Assembly (NCBI RefSeq): GCF_002843235.3
Contig: NZ_CP031123.2
Span: 310,001 to 374,000 of the forward strand
DNA: 64,000 nt
DNA from: Providencia huaxiensis
Lineage (GTDB): Bacteria > Pseudomonadota > Gammaproteobacteria > Enterobacterales > Enterobacteriaceae
Direction: 5' to 3'
Positions 1 to 9,018 of the stretch are shown here, one piece after another (the first letter of the stretch is position 1; each line of letters begins with the position of its first letter). The notes under the pieces were generated by a model that made no database searches, was not told where the DNA came from, and saw nothing but the letters and a program-made list of their open reading frames with translations. The translations under genes and the position numbers were made by a program.

Positions 1-230
1 ATTCCACCTGTTAAGATAGCAAATGTCATACCGATAGCGATAATGGCATTAATAGAAACCTGACGAGCAATTGTCGAAAGGTTATTTACAGTTAAAAAAT
101 GTTCATTAAAAATGGACATGCAGACAAATAAAAGAATTAAACCAACAAGTGGTAAAAATGCAGGTATTTTTGTTAGCTTAGAAAAACTAAATTTATTTTT
201 AGTTAATGGAATTGCACTTTGATTAGACAT
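1..230 (-). CDS. Sugar/polyol ABC transporter permease, N-terminal part (cut by window edge)
   Basis: This is the N-terminal part of an RbsC-like inner-membrane permease; the rest lies left of the window. The ATG reads leftward from 230. The first residues are polar (MSNQSAIPLTKNK), then comes a hydrophobic segment (IPAFLPLVGLILLFV) and the motif NLSTIARQVSINAIIAIGMT, typical of BPD_transp_2 permeases. It starts 11 bp after the stop of the ATPase gene, so it is the last visible gene of a dehydrogenase, binding protein, ATPase, permease operon. Family membership is seen; the substrate is inferred from the linked polyol dehydrogenase. Confidence 0.85.
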   Translation of the reverse strand, partial: MSNQSAIPLTKNKFSFSKLTKIPAFLPLVGLILLFVCMSIFNEHFLTVNNLSTIARQVSINAIIAIGMTFAILTGG

Positions 231-240
231 AGTCGTTATC

Positions 241-1725
241 CTATATAATATTGCCGGCCGCATGCACCATGATCTGAGTTGAGTTTATTTCGTCTCCAGT
301 TAACTCAGCGGCAATTTCACCATCTCGAAAAACCAAAACTCTATCACTGACACCAATAACTTCTGGTAGCTCCGATGAAATCATAATAATGGAAATTCCT
401 TTTTCAGTTAGAGAGCGCATTAATTGATAAATTTCTGATTTTGCCCCAACATCAATACCTCGAGTGGGTTCGTCGAAAATAAGAATTTTGGCTTGTTTAT
501 TTAGCCAGCGAGCAATAACAACTTTTTGCTGGTTTCCACCGCTTAAAGTAGAAACTGCAGTGTGAGGCTCTGGTGTTTTAACTTTTACTTGGGAAATTAA
601 ATCAATAGATAAAGTGAGTTCTTTTTTGTTTTGAATTAAAAATAATTTTTGAGCGTGATTGTTTAGCCATATATTTTCTTTAACGGAAAACGGCAATACA
701 AGTCCTTGAGTTTTTCGGCTTTCTGGTAATAAACCGATACCTAATTGCAGTGCAGTCGCAGCTGATTTAACTTTAACTTCTTTGCCTTCTAAAACAACTT
801 TTTTCTTGTAAGCCTTATCAGCACCAATCATGGCAAGAATAGTTTCTGTGCGACCTGAACCGACTAATCCAGCAAGCCCTAAAATTTCACCTTTTTTTAA
901 TTGAAGGTGGTTAGTTGGGCTATATGAAAAACGCTGAACTTCCGCATCTAAGATGACTTCTTGCTCGTTGAATTGGCGTTTATGAGGGTAAATATTTTCA
1001 ACTTCACGGCCAACCATCATTTCGATAATAACGTCTAAATCTGTTTCATCGACCTTACGCGACCCTATATATTGTCCATCGCGTAGTACACTGATGGTGT
1101 CACAGATTTCATAAATCTCTTCTAAATGGTGGGAAATAAAAAACATTCCAACCCCTTTAGCTTTTAAATCGCGCATTACATCGAATAAATGGTTTGCTTC
1201 ATTGGGTGTTAATGTCGCAGTTGGCTCATCTAACACTAAAATCTTAGCATCCAAAGACAGTGCTTTTGCGATTTCAACAAACTGTTGTTCTGCAATACTT
1301 AAATGACTAATGGGCTCATCAATATTAATGTTTACACCCAGTTCAGCTAGGATTTCCTGCGATTTTTTTCGCATTAATTTTCTATCTAATAAACCAAACT
1401 TATTTTTCAACTCTCTATTTAAAAATATATTTTCAAAAGCATTTAAATAAGGAATAAGAGAAAATTCTTGGAAAATAATACCTACGCCTGCTTTTATTGC
1501 ATCTCTGTAGTTATGAAAGGTGTGTTCTTTGCCTTCAATCAGAATTTGTCCGCTATCAGGTTTATGTATTCCACATAACACTTTCATTAGCGTTGATTTA
1601 CCTGCGCCGTTTTCACCTAATAATGCGTGAACCTCCCCTTTTTCTAGGGAGAGATTAATATTATCTAACGCCTTAACCCCAGGGAAAGTTTTACTGACAT
1701 CTTTTAATGCTAATAATTGCATCAT
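241..1725 (-). CDS. Sugar/polyol ABC transporter ATP-binding protein (RbsA/MglA type)
   Basis: A 494-residue cytoplasmic ATPase made of two fused nucleotide-binding domains, the usual architecture and length for RbsA, MglA and AraG. Domain 1 has Walker A GENGAGKST (residues 38-46), signature LSIAEQQ (142-148) and Walker B ILVLDEP (162-168). Domain 2 has a degenerate P-loop GLVGSGRT (286-293), signature LSGGNQQ (394-400) and ILIFDEP (414-420). A degenerate second P-loop is normal in this family. It powers import through the adjacent permease using the binding protein encoded upstream. The substrate cannot be read from the sequence; the neighbouring threitol/erythritol-like dehydrogenase suggests a polyol. 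Confidence 0.93.
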   Translation of the reverse strand: MMQLLALKDVSKTFPGVKALDNINLSLEKGEVHALLGENGAGKSTLMKVLCGIHKPDSGQILIEGKEHTFHNYRDAIKAGVGIIFQEFSLIPYLNAFENIFLNRELKNKFGLLDRKLMRKKSQEILAELGVNINIDEPISHLSIAEQQFVEIAKALSLDAKILVLDEPTATLTPNEANHLFDVMRDLKAKGVGMFFISHHLEEIYEICDTISVLRDGQYIGSRKVDETDLDVIIEMMVGREVENIYPHKRQFNEQEVILDAEVQRFSYSPTNHLQLKKGEILGLAGLVGSGRTETILAMIGADKAYKKKVVLEGKEVKVKSAATALQLGIGLLPESRKTQGLVLPFSVKENIWLNNHAQKLFLIQNKKELTLSIDLISQVKVKTPEPHTAVSTLSGGNQQKVVIARWLNKQAKILIFDEPTRGIDVGAKSEIYQLMRSLTEKGISIIMISSELPEVIGVSDRVLVFRDGEIAAELTGDEINSTQIMVHAAGNII

Positions 1726-1881
1726 ATTGCTTCCCTATATTTCTCAACTGCTTAAAAATGGGTAACAAAGCCATTTGGAATTTTTATTCCAATATGCATT
1801 TAATAATTAATATTTATGAAAATGTATTGCACCGAACATCAGAAATACAGGTGCAATACATTGGTTATTGATAACTAACGA

Positions 1882-2796
1882 TTACCAGTGAAAGTCTTTA
1901 GCATTGGTTTTGTCGATCAATTTAACATCAATTGGGACTTCTTTAGGGACATTGGCACCCCAGTATTTTGCTAAGCCCATAGCTAAACCAATACGAACTT
2001 GGTCACGAGGGAATTGCGCCGAAGTAGCAATAAATGGCGAGTTACCTTTGGCAATTTCAGCAACCGCTTCAGGAGAACCGTCAACACTCACCAATTTGAC
2101 ATCACGACCAGAGGACTCAATCGCAGCTAACGCACCTAAAGAACCGACATCGTTAACACTGAAAATCCCATTGAGCGTTGGGTTTGCTTGCAACATGTTT
2201 TCTGTCACGTTCATTGCGGTATCGCGTTCTTGTTTACCGTTCAATTTAGTTACGATTTTAATATTCGGGTATTCTTTCATCGCCGCTTCAAAGCCGCGAA
2301 CGCGCTCAAGAATTGGCACAACAGGGATACCATCTAAAATTGCCACTTCGCCTTTGCCGCCTAATGCTTCACCTAAACGTTTACCAGCCATTAAGCCAGC
2401 ATCATAGTTTTTAGAACCAACGAAAGAGTCAATTGGGCCATTTGCTTGGGCATCAATGGCGATAACTACAACTCCCGCTTTTTTCGCTGCCAGTACAGCC
2501 GTTTCAGCACCCACGCTATCTGCCGGGTTAATTAACAGAATATCGATTTTTTTCTGTAACATATCTTCGATATCACTGGTCTGTTTTGATACATCATGAG
2601 CCGCATCAGAAATGTATAGTTGTGCGCCCATATCACCCGTTGCGCTCTCTAAGGCTTCTTTCATGGTGACAAAATATTCATTGTTTAATTCTTGAAATGA
2701 CATGCCCACTGAAACTGGCTTAGCGGTAGCGTTAAATGTCATACCTAAAGTCAGTACACTTGCAACTACAGCTAACTTTTTAAATTTACTCAGCAT
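1882..2796 (-). CDS. Periplasmic sugar/polyol-binding protein (RbsB-like)
   Basis: A 304-residue type I periplasmic binding protein (Peripla_BP_4). It has an Sec signal peptide: basic start MLSKFKK, hydrophobic core VVASVLTLGMTF, and likely cleavage after ATA at about residue 25. The mature protein carries the ribose-binding hallmarks DMLQKKIDILLINPADS, VIAIDAQ, GIFSVND and SVDGSPE. The gap to the ATPase gene is 156 bp. Within ABC importers of this class it captures the ligand in the periplasm and delivers it to the permease. The ligand is unknown; polyol is inferred from the operon. Confidence 0.93.
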   Translation of the reverse strand: MLSKFKKLAVVASVLTLGMTFNATAKPVSVGMSFQELNNEYFVTMKEALESATGDMGAQLYISDAAHDVSKQTSDIEDMLQKKIDILLINPADSVGAETAVLAAKKAGVVVIAIDAQANGPIDSFVGSKNYDAGLMAGKRLGEALGGKGEVAILDGIPVVPILERVRGFEAAMKEYPNIKIVTKLNGKQERDTAMNVTENMLQANPTLNGIFSVNDVGSLGALAAIESSGRDVKLVSVDGSPEAVAEIAKGNSPFIATSAQFPRDQVRIGLAMGLAKYWGANVPKEVPIDVKLIDKTNAKDFHW

Positions 2797-2893
2797 AAGA
2801 TGTTCTCCTAAAAGAGCGTTTAATTATATGTAGGGTTTTTACTTATTTAGTGTTTATTTGAATTATCAATTATTACTACCAGTTAAAACATGT

Positions 2894-3967
2894 TTATGGC
2901 TTGATGACGACTTTAATTGAGTCTGCCGATTTCGCCATGACAAAGGCTTCTTCCCAATCATCAATGGAATAGAAGTGAGTAACGATATCATCAGCGCTAA
3001 CTAAGCCACGGCTAAATAGGTCAATAGCGACTTCATAACTATATGGCCCTAAGTGAGCTCCGCGGATATCGAGTTCTTTGCGGTCACCTATGATTGACCA
3101 GTCAACCGTTGTTTCTTTACCAAATACGCTGAATTCCACGAAACGGCCAAGTTTGCGGATCATTTCTAGCCCTTGAGTGACACCAATAGGCGCCCCCGTT
3201 GCTTCAATATAAACGTCACAGCCATAGCCTTCCGTCATATCTTTGACTAGCTTAATGGCATCTTCTTTCAGTGGGTTGATAACGACATCTGCACCAAATT
3301 TTTTTGCTAATTCAAGGCGTTCATCAATCGCATCAATGACAACCAGTTTTTTCGGTGTTTTTAATTTGGCGACTTGGATCATACACAGCCCTAGTGGGCC
3401 TGCACCAGCAATGACGACGACGTCATTTAAATCGATATCACCACGGCGTACAGTGTGGATAGCACAAGCCATTGGCTCAATTAATGCGGCATCTTTATCA
3501 GACAGTTCATCAGGGATTTTATGGATAATGGCGCGTTCTGAAAAACGCATATATTCAGCCATACCACCGTCGGCAACTTCTTTTTGGAAACCGTAAATAT
3601 CATGGGTTTCACACATCCAGTATTTGCCTGATTTACAGAAACGGCATTCCCAACATGGGACAATTTGTTCAGCTAAGATCCGGTCGCCTATTTTTAATTT
3701 AAATTTTTCAGCAGAACCTTCACCAAGTTCAGCAACACGTCCGTAAAATTCATGGCCAGGAACAACGGGGGCTTTTATCCATGGATCATCTCCCCAGAAC
3801 ATCTGAGCGCCATCATTGGCTTTGCAGTCGCCAGCACAGATCCCACATCCATCAACTTTAATGACAACTTCTCTAAATCCTGGTGCCGGCCTTTTAATGT
3901 TTTCAAAGCGATAATCATGTGGACCATGACAAACAACCGCTTTCATTTTTTCAGGTAGGTTACTCAT
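2894..3967 (-). CDS. Zinc-dependent polyol dehydrogenase, erythritol/L-threitol dehydrogenase-like
   Basis: A 357-residue medium-chain dehydrogenase, predicted to oxidise a polyol to a ketose with NAD in the cytoplasm. Catalytic zinc ligands are visible as C44 (GICAGD), H72-E73 (PGHEF) and E164. The structural zinc site is C105, C108, C111 and C119. The nucleotide-binding motif GAGPLG lies at 188-193. The opening VVCHGPHDYR and block QIVPCWEC closely match, from memory, the mycobacterial erythritol/L-threitol dehydrogenase EltD. It is first in the ABC-transporter operon; an AGAGGT ribosome site precedes the ATG. A sorbitol- or xylitol-type substrate remains possible. Confidence 0.85.
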   Translation of the reverse strand: MSNLPEKMKAVVCHGPHDYRFENIKRPAPGFREVVIKVDGCGICAGDCKANDGAQMFWGDDPWIKAPVVPGHEFYGRVAELGEGSAEKFKLKIGDRILAEQIVPCWECRFCKSGKYWMCETHDIYGFQKEVADGGMAEYMRFSERAIIHKIPDELSDKDAALIEPMACAIHTVRRGDIDLNDVVVIAGAGPLGLCMIQVAKLKTPKKLVVIDAIDERLELAKKFGADVVINPLKEDAIKLVKDMTEGYGCDVYIEATGAPIGVTQGLEMIRKLGRFVEFSVFGKETTVDWSIIGDRKELDIRGAHLGPYSYEVAIDLFSRGLVSADDIVTHFYSIDDWEEAFVMAKSADSIKVVIKP

Positions 3968-3997
3968 GTTCTAAGACCTCTTTCTAGTTGTTAACCC

Positions 3998-4017
3998 TAA
4001 TGTTGACGTCAACATTA
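3998..4017. promoter_or_regulatory. Perfect 20-bp palindrome, probable operator of the polyol operon
   Basis: The 20 bases are a perfect inverted repeat centred on GACGTC with arms TAATGTT/AACATTA, 31 bp upstream of the dehydrogenase start codon. A CG-centred symmetric site at this distance fits a LacI-family or similar dimeric repressor. No candidate regulator gene lies within the visible part of this operon. Confidence 0.6.
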
Positions 4018-4130
4018 AGCGTTTTTTTATAACGCATTTGCTTTAGTTTTTTAACGCTTAACTATGAACAATGTATGTATGTAAGAAAAATGGTTATTTA
4101 ATGTTATAGATAAAATAAATTTTTTTTAAT

Positions 4131-4146
4131 ATGACGACGTCGTCAT
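4131..4146. promoter_or_regulatory. Second GACGTC-centred palindrome, possible auxiliary operator
   Basis: A perfect 16-bp palindrome (ATGACGACGTCGTCAT) lies 131 bp centre-to-centre from the first one and shares its GACGTC core, but not its arms. Paired sites could allow looping repression of the polyol operon; this is inference. Confidence 0.4.
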
Positions 4147-4670
4147 TTTTGAAAGTAAGTATCTTAAAAACTAAAATTTGTGATTCAAGCCCTAATTTTA
4201 GTCACTTAATTGAGTACTTTCATTGGGAAATGAGACTGCCGAAACTGAATCTGTAACATGATGAAAATCATGATAAAAATCTTAATTCATTCCTTATTTT
4301 GTTTTTTTAGAAATGAATATGAAGCCGAGTATAATTATTTTAACTATTTTCAGAAGCGGATAATTCATGCAAAAACATTTCAGCTCACACTTTTGAATGA
4401 AAACAAACTTAAACTACATTTAATAAAGAGATATTGAATGGCTAATAGGCCATTATTTTTAATTTATAAAATTTAATTTAAAAAATTAAATAGGGTAATG
4501 AGTCATTTTGATACGCTGTCATAATATTTTTTGCAGATACACCTAGAGGTATGAAAAAAAATAGCTTTATACCTCGTAATTGTATTTTACCAATTAAACA
4601 AAGTATAAAGCTAAATAGAGCCAAAGTTTAACTTCATTTTGTCAATAAAATCATTTTATTACAGCGTAAA

Positions 4671-4693
4671 GGGTGTGAGGGAGACTCACACCC
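4671..4693 (-). terminator. Stem-loop terminator after the DcuA-like gene
   Basis: A perfect 9-bp stem (GGGTGTGAG at 4671-4679, CTCACACCC at 4685-4693) with a 5-nt loop starts 5 bp past the stop of the carrier gene. On the minus strand only a short TTT follows, so termination may be incomplete. Confidence 0.6.
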
Positions 4694-4698
4694 TAGTG

Positions 4699-6000
4699 CT
4701 AGACAATCATTGGTGCAATGATAAAGCCGAAGGCGACACCGGCAATAATTCCACCTAGCCCTGGTAACATAAAGGGATGATTTAAAATATATTTTCCGAC
4801 TCGAGTAGACCCAGTAGAGTCGAATTCAATGGCAGCTAATGATGTTGGGTAAGTGGGTAAGACAAATACCCCGGTGACGGCGACAAAAGAGGCCAAAATT
4901 GCCCATGTCGGGACATCTAAGGCAATGGCTAATGGAATTATTAACGGTGTTGTGGCACCTTGTGAATATAACAAGGCACAGGTCAAAAACAGAACTAAAG
5001 CCAATAAAATAGGATATGCAGATAATACATCTCCCGCGATGGCCTTGATTTGGTCCATATGGGCATCAACAAAAGTGGTACCTAATGTCACAATTCCGAG
5101 GATCACTGCAAGAGAACTCATTCCTGAGCGGAATGTTGGTGCTAATACAATAGAATCAGGTGATGTTTTACAGAAAACCACCATCAAACATGCTGCACTT
5201 AGCATACAAATGATGATGATATCTCGTGTTCCCATCGGCTTACCGATATCAAAACCAGGACGTAATTGTGGGAATGCAGCGAGGATCACGATAGCAATCG
5301 TGGCAATAATGAATAGAACAACAGAGAATTTTTCTCTCGTTGTGCTCTCGCCTTTTTTCTCTTCGTATTTATGAACTAAGCCTTTTTGTAAACGTTCTAA
5401 ATAGACCTCATCGTTTTCAAGTTCGCAGCCTTGACGTGATGCAATAAAAGCGGCAACCATGGCAGCAACAAAAGAGGCGGGTAAACATACTGACATGACA
5501 ACGATAAAAGTGATGCCATTACCTTCCATGATTGTCAACATCGCTGCCATTGCTGCACTGATTGGAGAGCCCGAAATAGCAATTTGTGAGGCAACCACTG
5601 AGCCTGCTAATGTTCTAGATGGTCGGATACCCGAATCTTTCGCAATTTCTGCTATCACAGGCAGCATAGAAAACACAATGAAACCTGTACCAGCCATGAT
5701 AGTCATCACCCAAGTGGTGATTGGCGCTATAATGTTTAGATACTTAGGATTTTTACGCATAAATTTACTGGCTAGGCGGACTAGATAATCCATCCCGCCC
5801 GCAGCTTGTAATGCAGATGCTGCTACCACAACCGTCATAATAATCAGAATAACATCAACAGGTGGTGAACCTATAGGTAAACCAAATCCGATAGTTAATA
5901 CCGCTAATCCTAACCCACCGCAGAGTCCTATACCTATTCCGCCCATGCGTATACCAAAGAATATTGCACCTAATACAACAATGATTTCTAGCCAAACCAT
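4699..6000 (-). CDS. Anaerobic C4-dicarboxylate/aspartate transporter, DcuA/DcuB family
   Basis: A 433-residue polytopic inner-membrane protein, the same length as E. coli DcuA. Family markers are visible: PPVDVILIIMTVVVAASALQ near residue 50, RKNPKYLNIIAP near 85, and an extended hydrophobic pattern of 10-12 segments. Dcu carriers exchange or take up fumarate, succinate and aspartate. I chose the ATG at 6000 (MVWLEII) because a GGAG lies 9 nt upstream and the N-terminus then matches the family; the frame is open 10 codons further. It sits 70 bp downstream of an aspartate racemase gene and is probably co-transcribed, suggesting D- and L-aspartate uptake. Confidence 0.9.
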   Translation of the reverse strand: MVWLEIIVVLGAIFFGIRMGGIGIGLCGGLGLAVLTIGFGLPIGSPPVDVILIIMTVVVAASALQAAGGMDYLVRLASKFMRKNPKYLNIIAPITTWVMTIMAGTGFIVFSMLPVIAEIAKDSGIRPSRTLAGSVVASQIAISGSPISAAMAAMLTIMEGNGITFIVVMSVCLPASFVAAMVAAFIASRQGCELENDEVYLERLQKGLVHKYEEKKGESTTREKFSVVLFIIATIAIVILAAFPQLRPGFDIGKPMGTRDIIIICMLSAACLMVVFCKTSPDSIVLAPTFRSGMSSLAVILGIVTLGTTFVDAHMDQIKAIAGDVLSAYPILLALVLFLTCALLYSQGATTPLIIPLAIALDVPTWAILASFVAVTGVFVLPTYPTSLAAIEFDSTGSTRVGKYILNHPFMLPGLGGIIAGVAFGFIIAPMIV

Positions 6001-6070
6001 AATCGTCTCCAATAGACAATATATTGTCATTAGTAATATTAAAAAATTAATTTTTGATAGTTGATATAAG

Positions 6071-6799
6071 TTAAATATTTTTATTTATCATTAAATTTTG
6101 TTTTCCGACTCTGTTTTCATACCAGTGAATACTTGCTCTGACTAATGAGCTGGTTGAGTCAATATATTTATCTGGATAACTATTAATTTCATTTTCAAGA
6201 ATGACGGGAACCTCGGTGCAGCCAAGTACAATAATTTCGGCACCTCGGGAAAATAAAATTTCAGCTTGCTGTTTCATAATGGATTCAGCAATTTTTTTAT
6301 TTCCTGATTTTAATAAATAAATGCTTTCCATTACATTTTCTTGGCTTTTTTTATCAGGAGTAATGCAGTTTAAATGTTTATTCTCTATGTTTTTTTGATA
6401 TAGTCCCATATACATAGTGGCATTTGTTGCAAGTAATCCGATATTTTTTTTCTTGGTTGCTAGTACTTCTTTCATTGTCGTTTCAACAATGCTTAGCATG
6501 TCGACATGGCAAGCTTTTTTTAGTTCACTAAACCAAAAATGTGCTGTATTACAAGGTATAATAATACATTCGGCCCCGGCACTTTCTAGTTTCTTTAAAT
6601 AGTCAGTCATTAAAGGTAAAGGTGATTCACCATGGTTTAATAGCGCTTCTGTTCGATCTGGTATATCAGGAATAGATGATATAATTAAAGGGATATGCTC
6701 TTGGTCTCTATTTGCTACGGTATAGCTTACAAATTTATTAAATAAATCAACAGTAGCGGCAGGCCCCATACCACCTAATACACCAATTAAACCTTTCAT
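6071..6799 (-). CDS. Aspartate/glutamate racemase family protein (probable aspartate racemase)
   Basis: A 242-residue cytoplasmic enzyme of the cofactor-independent Asp/Glu racemase family, which interconverts L- and D-aspartate with two catalytic cysteines. Both are present: C83 in IIPCNTAHFW and C194 in VLGCTEVP. The N-terminus MKGLIGVLGGMGPAATVDLF is characteristic. The start at 6799 is chosen because AGGGG lies 8 nt upstream; an in-frame ATG 7 codons earlier lacks this. It precedes the Dcu-type transporter and is divergent from a HypT-like regulator. Together the set suggests catabolism of D-aspartate or other aspartate derivatives. Confidence 0.88.
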   Translation of the reverse strand: MKGLIGVLGGMGPAATVDLFNKFVSYTVANRDQEHIPLIISSIPDIPDRTEALLNHGESPLPLMTDYLKKLESAGAECIIIPCNTAHFWFSELKKACHVDMLSIVETTMKEVLATKKKNIGLLATNATMYMGLYQKNIENKHLNCITPDKKSQENVMESIYLLKSGNKKIAESIMKQQAEILFSRGAEIIVLGCTEVPVILENEINSYPDKYIDSTSSLVRASIHWYENRVGKQNLMINKNI

Positions 6800-7259
6800 T
6801 TTAATACCCCTGCATTTCATTAGCCTTTTTATAAAATAAAAATCAATAAATGCTTATCTTTCTTCATTTATTTAACATATTGGTTAATATTCAAGTGATT
6901 ATTAACTTACTTATTGCTGCTTAACTTGTGGTTAATATTTATCAATGTTTGTCTTGGATGAGAAATGCAAGTAAGTATGGTTTGATGCAAGATACGCATT
7001 AAGAACTTTTATTCAAAATAAAAATATTTTTATAAATTGCTCTGAAGGCCTGAATAGACTAGGTTTTATGAATTAAATAAATTAAATGAAAATTATTTTT
7101 GATTTTTGTTAATGTTTTAAATGGTAGGGCTATGCATAATACAAATAACGCTATTACAAATTTAGCTTTGTTATTTAACTAGTCATTAACTCAAAATATC
7201 AATAAAAATACTTTTAGTTTTTTATATTTTAACAGCAAGTCAATTTAAGGCTTAATAAG
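6800..7259. promoter_or_regulatory. Divergent promoter region between racemase and hypT-like gene
   Basis: This 460-bp, very AT-rich gap separates divergent genes, the usual place for LysR-type regulator sites. I see no single site that stands out from the AT-rich background and no ORF with a ribosome site. Confidence 0.4.
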
Positions 7260-8168
7260 ATGAAAAATATAGAAACAAAATGGCTATATGATTTTTTAAC
7301 TCTAGAATCATGTCGACATTTTTCTCATGCAGCAGAACAGCGGAGTATTTCTCAGCCCGCATTTAGCCGTCGTATTAAAGCTTTAGAGGAAGCCATTGGC
7401 GTTGAATTATTTGATAGAACGACTTCCCCTTTACAGTTGTCTGAAGAGGGCAAAATTTTTCATTCTCAAGCGCGTAGTTTATTACAACAACTGGAATGTA
7501 ACTTAAATGAACTATCCGGTCACAATGTATTGAGCCTACCGAATATTAAAATTGCCGCCGCTCATTCGTTGTCACTGACATTACTGCCTAAATTGGTTCA
7601 TGGGCTGTCTGGTTACGGTGAGGAGTTTGTTTACCATGTTGAAGCCATTGATGTGGTACAAGTTGTGAACGCATTGAGAGAAGGAAAAAGTGATTTTATT
7701 ATCTCATTTTATGATGAGGATTTAATGCAATCTCCATTTTCCTCATTGAATGTATTTGAATCTGAATTATATCCAATTTGTGCAGCGGATGAGCATGGTA
7801 AGCCGCTATTTGATATCTATCAACCTCAAGTGCCGTTGCTGAATTACACCAGTGCTTCATATATGGGAAGGTTAGTTAATCGTCGGTTAAGTGAGTTTGG
7901 TGCGATCAATTCGAAAACACTTTTTATGTCATCAATGAGTGAGTTACTAAAAAATATGGCTTTGGATGGCCATGGCATTGCATGGTTACCCATTTATTCC
8001 GTAGTGAATGAATTGAAAGAAAAAAAACTGGTTTGTTTGGATACGCCTGAATTAACAATACCTATCCAAGCGTACATCTATCGCATGGATACACGACTAA
8101 ATAAAACCGCAGAGGACTTCTGGCGCATTTTGAAAAAGAATATTCCAGAGGATTTACGGAATTTATAG
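7260..8168 (+). CDS. hypT: LysR-family regulator, HypT/YjiE (QseD) type
   Basis: A 302-residue LysR regulator: N-terminal winged HTH (SHAAEQRSISQPAFSRRIKAL, about 22-42) and a C-terminal effector domain. It aligns along its length with E. coli HypT as I recall it, e.g. NIETKWLYDFLTLE, GVELFDR, KIAAAHSLSL, SYMGRLVNR, SSMSELLK. HypT is activated by methionine oxidation by hypochlorite. The equivalents of its M206 (M202 here) and M230 (M226 here) are conserved, while M123 is replaced by leucine. It is divergent from the racemase-Dcu pair, so it probably regulates them. Whether it senses oxidants or an aspartate-related ligand is open. Confidence 0.82.
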   Translation: MKNIETKWLYDFLTLESCRHFSHAAEQRSISQPAFSRRIKALEEAIGVELFDRTTSPLQLSEEGKIFHSQARSLLQQLECNLNELSGHNVLSLPNIKIAAAHSLSLTLLPKLVHGLSGYGEEFVYHVEAIDVVQVVNALREGKSDFIISFYDEDLMQSPFSSLNVFESELYPICAADEHGKPLFDIYQPQVPLLNYTSASYMGRLVNRRLSEFGAINSKTLFMSSMSELLKNMALDGHGIAWLPIYSVVNELKEKKLVCLDTPELTIPIQAYIYRMDTRLNKTAEDFWRILKKNIPEDLRNL

Positions 8169-8189
8169 TGGGAAAGGTAATTTATAGGT

Positions 8190-8219
8190 AAATAACCTGC
8201 GAATGTAAGCAGGTTATTT
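8190..8219. terminator. Bidirectional terminator between hypT and the MgtC-family gene
   Basis: A perfect 11-bp stem (AAATAACCTGC at 8190-8200, GCAGGTTATTT at 8209-8219) with an 8-nt loop separates two convergent genes, with A/T-rich flanks on both sides. Confidence 0.75.
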
Positions 8220-8258
8220 AAGCTCATATGAAAAGATAGCACCTTGAAAAGAAGAGGG

Positions 8259-8972
8259 TTAGTGATCTAGAGAAACAGAATGCACATAATCTAACTGTTT
8301 TAAGGAACAGTAAAATTCAGGTAAAGTGATTTTTTGGCGTACTAATAACTTTAAATTTACCTCGACGCGCTCTTTCTTGATATCTCTGATGGTGAGATTC
8401 TCAATTAAGTCTTTGTGACTTTTTAGGTACTCAATAAGTAAGGGAACCCCCTTTTCATGAGTAAATAACATACGAACTTTTATTTTTCCTAATTTTTGAT
8501 TTTTCATCTGAAATAACGCAACTTGCGGGCTGAGCTGTATTGCTAAGAAAAAAAGAACTGTAACGATGACAGCATGCCAGTAAAACCCTGAGCCACAGGC
8601 TATTCCAACACCGGCTGATGCCCAAACTATGGCTGCTGTTGTTAAACCTGAGATTGCATCATCGCGACGATGTAATATAACTCCAGCGCCTAGAAATCCC
8701 ACTCCACTAATTATTTGTGCAGCTAATCTCATCGGGTCGCTACGTATATTGTCAGAGATATTGGCGTAATACTCCGCTGACTGAATAGAAACGATAGTTA
8801 ATAAACAGCTGGCAACGGCGATAATGACACAAGTTTTAAAACCAACAGGTTTTCCCTTTGATTCACGTTCTAATCCAATTAAGCCGCCTAAAACAAAGGC
8901 GGCCAGTAGTTTAGCGATACTTGATAGTGATAAAGGGCCAATGGTGTCAACAAACTGTATAAATAAATCCAT
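8259..8972 (-). CDS. MgtC/SapB family inner-membrane protein
   Basis: A 237-residue membrane protein of the MgtC/SapB/YhiD family. The N-terminal membrane domain carries the family motifs GGLIGLERE (about 29-37), PVGFKTC (about 42-48) and GVGFLGAGVILHRRD (about 90-104), followed by GLTTAAIVWASAGVG. A soluble C-terminal ACT-like domain follows from about residue 155, as in MgtC itself. MgtC proteins affect Mg2+ homeostasis and the F1Fo ATPase; YhiD-type homologues are less understood. It is convergent with hypT and apparently monocistronic. Which subtype this is cannot be decided without an alignment. Confidence 0.85.
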   Translation of the reverse strand: MDLFIQFVDTIGPLSLSSIAKLLAAFVLGGLIGLERESKGKPVGFKTCVIIAVASCLLTIVSIQSAEYYANISDNIRSDPMRLAAQIISGVGFLGAGVILHRRDDAISGLTTAAIVWASAGVGIACGSGFYWHAVIVTVLFFLAIQLSPQVALFQMKNQKLGKIKVRMLFTHEKGVPLLIEYLKSHKDLIENLTIRDIKKERVEVNLKLLVRQKITLPEFYCSLKQLDYVHSVSLDH

Positions 8973-9018
8973 GGCTTGCTCCTGACGTAGGCTTACTCTT
9001 TCCTTGGTTTTTACTGTG

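Larger units (their letters stand above)
3968..4670. promoter_or_regulatory. Long intergenic promoter region of the polyol operon
   Basis: About 700 bp with no convincing gene lie between the dehydrogenase start and the end of the dicarboxylate carrier gene. The region is very AT-rich. It holds two GACGTC-centred palindromes (listed separately) close to the dehydrogenase start. A 12-codon ORF starting at 4437 has little support. Beyond the terminator next to the carrier gene I see nothing else definite. Confidence 0.5.

Noticed and set aside
1904..2407. A long plus-strand ORF opposite the periplasmic binding protein gene
   Set aside because: It mirrors a clear RbsB-family gene, has no ribosome site, and its product has no family resemblance.
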